From NCBI RefSeq assembly GCF_014268745.2, contig NZ_JABWRB020000003.1, positions 1-64,000 on the forward strand: a stretch of 64,000 nucleotides of DNA, written 5' to 3'. The DNA is from Pseudomonas zanjanensis. Lineage in GTDB: Bacteria; Pseudomonadota; Gammaproteobacteria; Pseudomonadales; Pseudomonadaceae. The position numbers were made by a program, and so were the translations under genes. Under the pieces are notes generated by a model. That model made no database searches. It worked only from the letters and a program-made list of their open reading frames with translations, and was not told the origin of the DNA. This document shows positions 1 to 7,512 of this stretch, piece by piece; position 1 is the first letter of the stretch, and each line of letters opens with the position of its first letter.

Positions 1-83
1 AGCGGGCTTGCTCGCGAATGCAATCTGTCAGCGACATTGATGTTGGCTGACACACCGCCTTCGCGAGCAAGCCCGCTCCCACA
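1..83. repeat. REP palindrome pair (gcgggcttgctcgcgaa type), cut by window edge
   Basis: An inverted pair of Pseudomonas REP sequences: gcgggcttgctcgcgaa near base 2 and its complement ttcgcgagcaagcccgc near base 60. It lies directly ahead of vgrG1. The left end may continue outside the window. Confidence 0.8.
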
Positions 84-130
84 TTGGGGGATTGCGCTCC
101 TTTAGCTATTCAACCTGCACGAGACCCTCG

Positions 131-2071
131 ATGTTATTCAACCAAGCCACCCGCCTGGCCAAGATCACCAGCCCCCTCGGACCCGAGGTTCTGCTGCTCA
201 AGGACATGGGCGGCGGTGAAGAGCTGGGGCGGCTGTTCAACTACGAGTTGCAGTTGCATTCGCTGGACAACGCCATCGACCTCAATCAACTGCTCGGCAA
301 GCCCATGTGCGTGAGCCTGCAGCTCGACGGTGGTGGCGAGCGCTACTTCCATGGCATCGTCGCCCGTTGCAGCCAGAACGTCGACCAGGGCCAGTTCGCC
401 AGCTACCAGGCCACCTTGCGCCCGTGGTTGTGGCTGCTGACCCGCACCTCCGATTGCCGCATTTTTCAGAACATGACCATCCCGCAGATCATCAAGCAGG
501 TGTTCCGCGACTTGGGTTTTTCCGATTTCGAAGACGCCCTGAGCCGGCCTTATCGCGAGTGGGAATACTGCGTGCAGTACCGCGAGACCAGTTTTGATTT
601 CGTCAGCCGCTTGATGGAACAGGAAGGCATTTACTACTTCTTCCGTCATGAGCAGGGCCGTCATGTACTGGTGATGGCCGACGCTTATGGCGCCCACGCA
701 CCTGCACCCGGCTACGCATCGGTGCCCTACTATCCGAAGAATGAGCAGCAGCGCGAGCGCGATCATATTCATGATTGGCACCTGGCCCAGGAAGTCCAAC
801 CGGGTTCGTTGGAGCTCAACGACTACGACTTCCAGCGCCCGAGTGCACACATTGATGTGCGTGCGGCCATGCCCCGTCCGCACACCGCTGGCGACTATCC
901 GCTCTACGACTACCCCGGCACCTACGTGCAAAGCACCGACGGCGAACACTACGCCCGCACGCGCATCGAGGCCTTGCAGACCTTGCATGAGCAGGTCGAG
1001 TTGTCGGGCAACGCCCGGGGCCTGGGTTCGGGGCATTTGTTCAGCCTCACCGGCTTCAGCCGCCAGGACCAGAACCGCGAATACCTGATCGTCGGCGCTC
1101 GCTATTACCTCTCCCAGGAAAGCGGCGAGACCGGGGGCGGCGCGCCTTCAGCACAATTCGAAAGCAGCCTGACCTGCATCAATGCCCAGCAAAGTTATCG
1201 CCCCTTGGCGATTACCCATCGTCCCATCGTCAAAGGCCCGCAGACTGCGTTGGTGGTCGGGCCCAAGGGCGAGGAAATCTGGACCGATCAGTTTGGCCGG
1301 GTGAAGGTGCATTTCTATTGGGACCGTCACGACCAATCCAATGAAAACAGCTCGTGCTGGATTCGGGTGTCGCAGGCATGGGCCGGCAAGAATTGGGGCT
1401 CGGTGCAGATACCGCGCATTGGTCAGGAAGTCATCGTGAGCTTCCTTGAAGGCGACCCCGACCGGCCCATCGTCACCGGTCGTGTGTATAACGCCGAACA
1501 AACCGTGCCCTATGCGTTGCCCGCCAATGCCACCCAGAGCGGCACCAAAAGCCGTTCGAGCAAGGGCGGCACGCCAGCGAATTTCAACGAAATCCGCATG
1601 GAAGACAAGAAAGGCGCCGAGCAGTTGTACATCCATGCCGAGCGCAACCAGGACATCGTGGTCGAGGTAGATGAGAACCATTCGGTGGGCCACGACCGCA
1701 ATAAAAGCATCGGCCACAACGAAACCGTGCGCGTTGGCCAAGACCGACTGCGGGCCGTGCAGCGCAACGATGCCTTGCTCGTCGGCGGCACTAAGAGCGA
1801 CAGCATCAGCACCCAATACCTCGTGGAAGCGGGCTCGCAGATTCGACTGGTGTGTGGCAAAAGCGTGCTGGAGTTCAATGCCAGTGGCGAGATCAACATC
1901 TCGGGCACCGCCTTCAACATCTACGCCAGCGGCAATGGCAACATCGACACCGGCGGCCGTTTGGACTTGAACTCCGGAGGCGCCAGCGAAGTGGATGCCA
2001 AGGGCAAGGGCATCAAGGGTGTTATCGATGCGGCAGTAAAAGCGTTGTTCCCAACAAAGGCCAAACACTGA
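131..2071 (+). CDS. vgrG: T6SS spike protein VgrG (copy 1)
   Basis: This 646-aa protein forms the trimeric tip of the T6SS tube and carries effectors out of the cell. It has the gp27/gp5-like VgrG fold: an N-terminal base (starting MLFNQATRLAKITSPLG), the OB-fold around EEIWTDQFGRVKVHFYWDR, and a C-terminal beta-helix. The frame opens at a TTG at base 92, but the ATG at 131 matches the start of the paralogue at 4563, so 131 is used. The body is almost identical to that paralogue. From about residue 540 the C-terminal needle diverges, as expected if each tip docks a different cargo. Downstream, on the opposite strand, lies a PAAR effector cassette. No fused C-terminal toxin domain is visible. 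Confidence 0.95.
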   Translation: MLFNQATRLAKITSPLGPEVLLLKDMGGGEELGRLFNYELQLHSLDNAIDLNQLLGKPMCVSLQLDGGGERYFHGIVARCSQNVDQGQFASYQATLRPWLWLLTRTSDCRIFQNMTIPQIIKQVFRDLGFSDFEDALSRPYREWEYCVQYRETSFDFVSRLMEQEGIYYFFRHEQGRHVLVMADAYGAHAPAPGYASVPYYPKNEQQRERDHIHDWHLAQEVQPGSLELNDYDFQRPSAHIDVRAAMPRPHTAGDYPLYDYPGTYVQSTDGEHYARTRIEALQTLHEQVELSGNARGLGSGHLFSLTGFSRQDQNREYLIVGARYYLSQESGETGGGAPSAQFESSLTCINAQQSYRPLAITHRPIVKGPQTALVVGPKGEEIWTDQFGRVKVHFYWDRHDQSNENSSCWIRVSQAWAGKNWGSVQIPRIGQEVIVSFLEGDPDRPIVTGRVYNAEQTVPYALPANATQSGTKSRSSKGGTPANFNEIRMEDKKGAEQLYIHAERNQDIVVEVDENHSVGHDRNKSIGHNETVRVGQDRLRAVQRNDALLVGGTKSDSISTQYLVEAGSQIRLVCGKSVLEFNASGEINISGTAFNIYASGNGNIDTGGRLDLNSGGASEVDAKGKGIKGVIDAAVKALFPTKAKH

Positions 2072-2128
2072 AGTTCACCGCCGGAGCAACCCCTGGCTGC
2101 AACGCTGCTCACTTAAGTAAACGATGAT

Positions 2129-2222
2129 CCCGTGGCGAGGGAGCTTGCTCCCGCTTGAGTGCGAAGCGCTCACCAAAAGGGCTGCTACGCAGCCCAGCGG
2201 GAGCAAGCTCCCTCGCCACGGG
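2129..2222. repeat. REP palindrome pair (cgtggcgagggagcttgctcccgc type)
   Basis: A REP unit at 2129-2153 and its inverted partner at about 2197-2222, separated by a gctgctacgcagc-type hairpin. It sits between the convergent vgrG1 and immunity genes, where it could act as a transcription or mRNA-end hairpin. Confidence 0.8.
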
Positions 2223-2278
2223 GTCTATCTACAGCCTCAACGTGAACAGCAGTGCCGCCTCACAGGCCCTTTCGACGA

Positions 2279-2542
2279 TCAGATGGCCGTGCCGCGATTC
2301 GTTCCCGGCGCGACAATCAACAGCTCATCCAGCTCACGCTTTTTGCAGCGGGCCACAAACGGCAGCGCGGCGTCCGGGTCACGCTTGAACAGCTCGAAGG
2401 TCGCCTGATTGATTTCGTAGTATTCCTCGTAGTCGGCCATGCCATTGCTGACCGGTATGGACACGTAGAACCGACCCGAATCTTGTTCGATACCCACGGA
2501 AAACATGTGCTCGCGACTGACCAGAACATCTTGAAATTTCAT
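2279..2542 (-). CDS. small acidic protein, probable immunity to the PAAR effector
   Basis: This 87-aa protein starts MKFQDVLVSREHMFSVG. The frame is open for 29 more codons upstream, but those run back into the effector's 3' end; the ATG at 2542 has a purine-rich Shine-Dalgarno just ahead and lies 19 bp after the effector stop. It contains an acidic stretch (ADYEEYYEI) and no signal peptide or membrane helix, so it should be cytoplasmic. Its position immediately downstream of a T6SS effector, in the same operon, is the main reason to call it immunity. I do not recognise the family with certainty. Confidence 0.7.
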   Translation of the reverse strand: MKFQDVLVSREHMFSVGIEQDSGRFYVSIPVSNGMADYEEYYEINQATFELFKRDPDAALPFVARCKKRELDELLIVAPGTNRGTAI

Positions 2543-2561
2543 AACTTGCCTACCTCTACCA

Positions 2562-3827
2562 TCATAATGGCGTCCAACTGAAGTCTTTGGGCGAAATGCC
2601 CCCGGCATCGATGACCGCCTCGCTGGCACCGGTCGGCAGCTTGCCGCCAGGAATCCAGAATTCGTTGGCGCCGGCCTCGTTACCTGACGGAATCCGCAGG
2701 TTCATGTCTTTAGGCGCGGGAATATCGACCCGAACCAGCGTACTACTTTCCAAGGTATTTTCTGGCAGCCCCAGCGCCTTCTCCAACGCCCGCTTGTCAC
2801 CCTTGGCATTGGCAACCAATTGATCGGCTTCAGCCTTGGGCATGAGGAATGTCGTGCCATCGCGCTGGGCGATGCCGTACTTGTCCAGGTTGGCCTTTGT
2901 GGTGAAGCGTGAGGCGCCGTTTTCGAACTGGGCCAAGTGTTCTTTCACATACTGGGGTGACAAGTACTTGTCGGCGTCGGGTCGCGAGCCTTTCGGCATG
3001 GCCAGGATATCGGCCTCGGTGACGCCAGGCTTGTACTTGGGCGGCGGCAGTTCGGCAGGCTTGGCGGCCTTGGCCATTTTCGGGCTCAGCCCCAGCATGG
3101 CCATGCCGGCGACACCTTGCAGCAGGTCCCGATAGCCAGGCCCCAGGCGGTCACCTAAATCGCCGAGAAGCTCCATGCCCCCCACGATCAACCCGCCCAC
3201 CACCACGAATTCGACGAGCACGGCGATACCCGCCATGGCGGCCATGACCAACGCAGCACCTGCCGCCAATAGCCCCAACACTTCCAACCCGGAATGCATC
3301 CAGCCTTCAAGATCCAACACAAACGCCACCGACACCGTCGGCCCACCGATAAAGGTATTCGGGCTGCCCGTCTTGATGTGAGCGCCACAGACCATTTTGC
3401 TGTGCAGGCGCGCCGCCGGCTTGCCGTTGATGAACACCGTGGCGCTGCCTTCGGCGATCAACACCGGGAAGGGCCAGATCGGGTGGTTCATCGGCAACCC
3501 GGTGCAGGAAGATGACGTGTCTTCGCCCGCCCGCATGGCATTGCGGTCGTTGATGTAGACGTTGAAGCTGCCCATGATCAATGCCCCCGTGGTGGGCTCG
3601 GGCAGGTTGAAGATGGTGGAAAGGCCTTTGACGATCTGGAACATCGACAAGCCGCCGGCGGCAATCGAGCCGGCCATGATCGCCAGGGCCACTCCACCCG
3701 TGGCCACCGTCGCGGCAACGACCGCGGCGCCGATCAAGGCGCCGGCCACGGCTCCGGCGACCATCGCGGCCAACCCGAACCCGTGGGCTATTTCATCACC
3801 CAGACGTGCTGCAGCCTGTGCATCCAT
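2562..3827 (-). CDS. PAAR-domain T6SS effector with transmembrane segments and unassigned C-terminal toxin
   Basis: This 421-aa protein has the layout of Eag-dependent (Tse6-type) effectors. An N-terminal helix (MDAQAAARLGDEI) leads into a long Ala/Gly-rich membrane segment (about residues 18-65). A PAAR domain follows (about 75-175, with VFINGKPAARLHSKMVCG), then a second hydrophobic region (about 185-230), a Pro-rich linker (PAELPPPKYKPGV), and a roughly 135-aa C-terminal domain. PAAR caps the VgrG tip, and the hydrophobic parts are shielded by the Eag chaperone encoded upstream. The C-terminus carries the motif RIPSGNEAGANEFWIPGGK, typical of polymorphic-toxin tips, but I cannot assign an activity. 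The operon order is eag, effector, immunity. Confidence 0.85.
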   Translation of the reverse strand: MDAQAAARLGDEIAHGFGLAAMVAGAVAGALIGAAVVAATVATGGVALAIMAGSIAAGGLSMFQIVKGLSTIFNLPEPTTGALIMGSFNVYINDRNAMRAGEDTSSSCTGLPMNHPIWPFPVLIAEGSATVFINGKPAARLHSKMVCGAHIKTGSPNTFIGGPTVSVAFVLDLEGWMHSGLEVLGLLAAGAALVMAAMAGIAVLVEFVVVGGLIVGGMELLGDLGDRLGPGYRDLLQGVAGMAMLGLSPKMAKAAKPAELPPPKYKPGVTEADILAMPKGSRPDADKYLSPQYVKEHLAQFENGASRFTTKANLDKYGIAQRDGTTFLMPKAEADQLVANAKGDKRALEKALGLPENTLESSTLVRVDIPAPKDMNLRIPSGNEAGANEFWIPGGKLPTGASEAVIDAGGISPKDFSWTPL

Positions 3828-3862
3828 GATGTGTATGAGTACTCAGTGGGACGTGTCGATGC

Positions 3863-4297
3863 TCAGACAATCGGCGGCTGTGGCTTGAACGAATGCATCG
3901 CCAGCTTCCAGGCCGGCTCGTGATAAGGGAAATCGCTCGGTGTAGTGGTCAGGGTGGTGATCAGCACCGCCGGCTTACGCTCGATGAACACCTGGCGCAA
4001 CATCAGTTCACGCCCCTCCCGTTGCCAGGTGTAATCCAGCAACGTGGTGGTGAGCCCCTGCAGCACCGTGTCCCAGCGCTGGACCAGCTTGAAGCCCGGC
4101 AGTTGCTGCTCCGCGCTTTTGAGCTGGCGGTCCACGTACTCGGCAAAGGGCGCGTCGCCCTGGGTGGCATCGCGGCTGATTACAAAACTGGCTTCTTTAG
4201 CGGGACCGACGGCCGGCAGCTTGAAAATATTGATGCTCTGGTCCTGCCAGGCATCGGGGATTTCGAGATCGGCTTCTTGAATGCGGTAAGAGGTCAC
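3863..4297 (-). CDS. Eag-type T6SS effector chaperone (DcrB/DUF1795 family)
   Basis: This 144-aa protein starts MTSYRIQEADLEIPDAW, with the family pattern of a short N-terminal strand, QSINIFKLP, and VISRDATQG. Eag proteins are cytoplasmic dimers that bind the pre-PAAR membrane helices of effectors such as Tse6 and load them on VgrG. The gene lies 35 bp ahead of the PAAR effector on the same strand, which indicates its client. It resembles the second Eag protein at 6513 in fold pattern but is clearly diverged, so each probably serves its own effector. Confidence 0.88.
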   Translation of the reverse strand: MTSYRIQEADLEIPDAWQDQSINIFKLPAVGPAKEASFVISRDATQGDAPFAEYVDRQLKSAEQQLPGFKLVQRWDTVLQGLTTTLLDYTWQREGRELMLRQVFIERKPAVLITTLTTTPSDFPYHEPAWKLAMHSFKPQPPIV

Positions 4298-4445
4298 AGT
4301 AATCGCTTTCCATGGACGTGAGGTGACGCGCGAAGGAGCAGATATTCAAGTAATGCCTGGGAACAATCAAGAACCGGGTTCCTCTGCCCCGCGTAACAAA
4401 CTACATTATGCGATCAGCGTCACTACTCCGGCGATCAAGCGCCCC

Positions 4446-4531
4446 GTAGGAGCTGCCGAAGGCTGCGATCTTTTGATCTTTCGCTTTAGACTCAAGGGTC
4501 TCGCAGCCTCGCGTTGCTCGACAGCTCCTAC
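4446..4531. repeat. REP-like palindrome (gtaggagctgccgaaggctgcgatc type)
   Basis: An imperfect inverted repeat: gtaggagctgccgaaggctgcgatc at the left and gcagcctcgcg..cagctcctac at the right. It is a repeat class different from the other REPs here. It occupies the divergent intergenic region between eag and vgrG2, about 30 bp ahead of the vgrG2 start, so it would lie in that gene's 5' leader if transcription starts upstream. Confidence 0.7.
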
Positions 4532-4562
4532 AAGGATGCAAGGCATCAACAAGGGATAATTG

Positions 4563-6494
4563 ATGTTATTCAACCAAGCCTCACGCCTGGCCAAGATTAC
4601 CAGCCCCCTCGGACCTGAGGTGCTGCTGCTCAAAGACATGGGTGGCGGCGAAGAGCTGGGGCGGCTGTTCAACTACGAGTTGCAGTTGCACTCGCTGGAC
4701 AACGCCATCGACCTCAATCAACTGCTCGGCAAGCCCATGTGCGTGAGCCTGCAGCTCGATGGCGGTGGCGAGCGCTACTTCCATGGCATCGTCGCCCGTT
4801 GCAGCCAGAACGTCGACCAAGGCCAGTTCGCCAGCTACCAGGCCACCTTGCGCCCGTGGTTGTGGCTGCTGACCCGCACCTCCGATTGCCGCATTTTTCA
4901 GAACATGACCATCCCGCAGATCATCAAGCAGGTGTTCCGCGACTTGGGTTTTTCCGATTTCGAAGACGCCTTGAGCCACCCCTATCGGGAGTGGGAATAC
5001 TGCGTGCAGTATCGCGAGACCAGTTTTGATTTCGTCAGCCGGTTGATGGAGCAGGAAGGGATCTACTATTTCTTCCGCCATGAACAGGGCCGTCACGTGT
5101 TGGTGCTGGCCGATGCCTATGGCGCCCACACCACGGCACCCGGCTACGGTTCGGTGCCCTACTACCCCAAGAATGAGCAACAGCGCGAGCGCGATCATAT
5201 TCATGATTGGCACTTGGCCCAGGAAGTCCAACCGGGTTCGCTGGAACTCAACGACTACGACTTCCAACGCCCCAGCGCGCGCATCGACGTGCGCTCGGCC
5301 ATGCCCCGTCCGCACACCGCCGGCGACTATCCGCTCTACGACTATCCCGGCACCTATGTGCAAAGCGAGGACGGCGAACACTACGCCCGCACCCGCATCG
5401 AGGCCTTGCAGACCCTGCACGAGCAAGTCGAACTGGCGGGCAATGCCCGGGGCCTGGGCTCGGGGCACCTGTTCAGCCTCACCGGTTTCAGCCGCCAGGA
5501 CCAGAACCGCGAATACCTGATCGTCGGCGCTCGCTATTACCTCTCCCAGGAAAGCGGCGAGACCGGTGGCGGCGCGCCAACCGCGCAGTTCGAAAGCAGC
5601 CTGACCTGCATCGATGCCCAGCAAAGCTATCGCCCCTTGGCGATTACTCACCGCCCCATCGTCAAAGGCCCGCAAACCGCGTTGGTAGTCGGCCCCAAGG
5701 GCGAGGAAATCTGGACCGATCAGTTTGGCCGGGTGAAGGTGCATTTCTATTGGGACCGTCACGACCAGTCCAACGAGAACAGCTCGTGCTGGATTCGGGT
5801 GTCGCAATCCTGGGCCGGGAAAAACTGGGGCTCGATGCAAATCCCGCGCATCGGCCAGGAAGTCATCGTGAGCTTCCTTGAGGGTGACCCGGACCGACCG
5901 ATCATCACCGGCCGCGTCTACAACGCCGAGCAGACCGTGCCCTATGACCTGCCAGATAACGCGACCCAGAGCGGCATGAAAAGCCGTTCGAGCAAGGGCG
6001 GCACGCCGGCGAACTTCAATGAAATCCGCATGGAAGACAAGAAAGGCGCCGAGCAGTTGTACATCCATGCCGAGCGCAACCAGGACATCGTGGTCGAGGT
6101 GGACGAGAGTCATTCGGTGGGCCACGACCGCAACAAAAGCATCGGCCACAACGAAACGGTGACCATCGGCAACAACCGCCTGCGCATCGTCAAGCAGGAG
6201 GACATCCTCTCGGTGGGCCAGCGCAAGACCGACAGCATCAGCCAGAGCTACGTCATCGAGGTGGGTGAAAACCTGCGCCTGGTGTGCGGTGAAAGCATCC
6301 TGGAGCTCAACGCCAGCGGCCAGATCAACCTGACCGGCGTGCAGATCAGCTTTTACGCCAGTGGCGACGCCGAGTTCAACACTGGCGGCGTGCTGCACCT
6401 GAACAACGGCGGCGGCCCCGGTGCCACGCCCGACGGCCAAGGCGTCAAGGGCAGCATCGACGCCAACATCAGCGCCGCGTTCCCCAAGGGCTAA
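4563..6494 (+). CDS. vgrG: T6SS spike protein VgrG (copy 2)
   Basis: This 643-aa VgrG is nearly identical to copy 1 at 131-2071 through the gp27-like base and OB-fold. The ATG at 4563 is preceded by aaggga at a good distance. From about residue 535 the needle differs: TIGNNRLRIVKQEDILSVG here, against VGQDRLRAVQRNDALLVGG in copy 1. It is followed at 18 bp by an Eag chaperone gene and then the PAAR-Rhs effector on the same strand, so it is the likely carrier of the Rhs protein. The strong sequence identity suggests recent duplication or gene conversion with copy 1. Confidence 0.95.
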   Translation: MLFNQASRLAKITSPLGPEVLLLKDMGGGEELGRLFNYELQLHSLDNAIDLNQLLGKPMCVSLQLDGGGERYFHGIVARCSQNVDQGQFASYQATLRPWLWLLTRTSDCRIFQNMTIPQIIKQVFRDLGFSDFEDALSHPYREWEYCVQYRETSFDFVSRLMEQEGIYYFFRHEQGRHVLVLADAYGAHTTAPGYGSVPYYPKNEQQRERDHIHDWHLAQEVQPGSLELNDYDFQRPSARIDVRSAMPRPHTAGDYPLYDYPGTYVQSEDGEHYARTRIEALQTLHEQVELAGNARGLGSGHLFSLTGFSRQDQNREYLIVGARYYLSQESGETGGGAPTAQFESSLTCIDAQQSYRPLAITHRPIVKGPQTALVVGPKGEEIWTDQFGRVKVHFYWDRHDQSNENSSCWIRVSQSWAGKNWGSMQIPRIGQEVIVSFLEGDPDRPIITGRVYNAEQTVPYDLPDNATQSGMKSRSSKGGTPANFNEIRMEDKKGAEQLYIHAERNQDIVVEVDESHSVGHDRNKSIGHNETVTIGNNRLRIVKQEDILSVGQRKTDSISQSYVIEVGENLRLVCGESILELNASGQINLTGVQISFYASGDAEFNTGGVLHLNNGGGPGATPDGQGVKGSIDANISAAFPKG

Positions 6495-6512
6495 CTTCGA
6501 GATTCAAGCGCC

Positions 6513-6947
6513 ATGACTTACCGCCTCAATGAATTCCAGCTCCAGCTGCCGCCAAGCGAGTTGCTGGACGCGACGATCAACATCCTCAAGTTCCCGGAAC
6601 TGGGCACCTCCTTGATCATCAGCCGCAGCCTGCTGGCCGAGGGCGAGACCCTGCAAAGCAACCTCGACGACCAACTCAAGCGCCTGGAAAAACAGGTCCA
6701 GCAACTGCGCTGCCAGCCGGGCGCCACCGTGCGCGTGGGCGCCAACCAGGAAGTCGAAGCCATCGAATTGCGCAGCCAGTTCAACAAGGGCAATGAAAAG
6801 GTTTTCCAGTATCAGCTCGCACTGGTACTGCCCGGCACCCGCAAGATGCTGGCCCTGAGTTACGTGAAAGCCGAGAAACTGGGCGATGCCGAAGCGGCGC
6901 ATTGGGCGACGATCAAGGGTTCGCTGGTGTTCGATACCCCGGCCTGA
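6513..6947 (+). CDS. Eag-type T6SS effector chaperone (DcrB/DUF1795 family)
   Basis: This 144-aa protein starts MTYRLNEFQLQLPPSELLD and contains the family landmarks TINILKFPELG, LIISRSLL and a C-terminal KMLALSYV strand. It should bind the hydrophobic N-terminal segments of the PAAR-Rhs protein encoded downstream and hold it for loading on VgrG. It starts 18 bp after vgrG2 stops, consistent with co-transcription. About 565 bp of REP repeats separate it from the rhs gene, so the two may be differentially expressed. Confidence 0.88.
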   Translation: MTYRLNEFQLQLPPSELLDATINILKFPELGTSLIISRSLLAEGETLQSNLDDQLKRLEKQVQQLRCQPGATVRVGANQEVEAIELRSQFNKGNEKVFQYQLALVLPGTRKMLALSYVKAEKLGDAEAAHWATIKGSLVFDTPA

Positions 6948-6958
6948 CGACCATCCCT

Positions 6959-7323
6959 GTGGGAGCGAGCCTGCTCGCGATTGCGATGGCTCAGCTATAT
7001 GGGTGCCGGATGTACCGACGCCTTCGCGAGCAAGCCCGCTCCCACAGGGGATTAGCGGCGGCCAGGGAATTCGAACTCACCCCGGATCAAATGTGGGAGC
7101 GGGCTTGCTCGCGAAAGCAGTGGGTCAGACGCTGATGAGGTTGACTGATCGGGCCCCATCGCGAGCAGGCTCGCTCCCACAGGGGATTAGCGGCGGCCAG
7201 GGAATTCGAACTCACCCCGGATCAAATGTGGGAGCGGGCTTGCTCGCGAAAGCAGTGGGTCAGACGCTGATGAGGTTGACTGATCGGGGCCCATCGCGAG
7301 CAGGCTCGCTCCCACAGGGGATT
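6959..7323. repeat. REP cluster with a 135-bp tandem duplication
   Basis: Three consecutive inverted REP pairs (6959-7046, 7092-7181, 7227-7316) fill the gap between eag and rhs. The unit 7037-7171 is repeated at 7172-7306, with a period of exactly 135 bp, and the first 17 bases of a third copy follow at 7307-7323. I see one base difference between the two full copies (gggcccc versus ggggccc in the hairpin loop), so the duplication is recent. The rest of the gap, to 7512, holds no convincing gene. Confidence 0.9.
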
Positions 7324-7512
7324 GACGGTGGTTGGGAATTTGAAGATGGAACAAAAGCACCCGCTCTGTAATCGCCTCAAACCAAAGCGGATCAAGCGCC
7401 AGAAATGGCATCAATCAGCATGACGTCACCCACAAGGACACCGGCGCAATGGAAGGCATCAAATTGCTTGAACACACACTCCACAGCCACCCTGTCCACC
7501 TGAGCGACTTGC

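Noticed and set aside
92..130. TTG start of vgrG1 39 bases before the ATG
   Set aside because: The paralogue at 4563 lacks these codons and starts at the equivalent of the ATG at 131.
4581..6440. A 619-codon open frame on the minus strand over vgrG2
   Set aside because: It mirrors the vgrG coding frame in high-GC DNA, has no ribosome-binding site or protein family look, and a similar shadow lies under vgrG1.
7037..7323. Tandem repeats considered as a CRISPR array
   Set aside because: The 135-bp unit is a duplicated REP pair; there are no short repeats with unique spacers and no cas genes.
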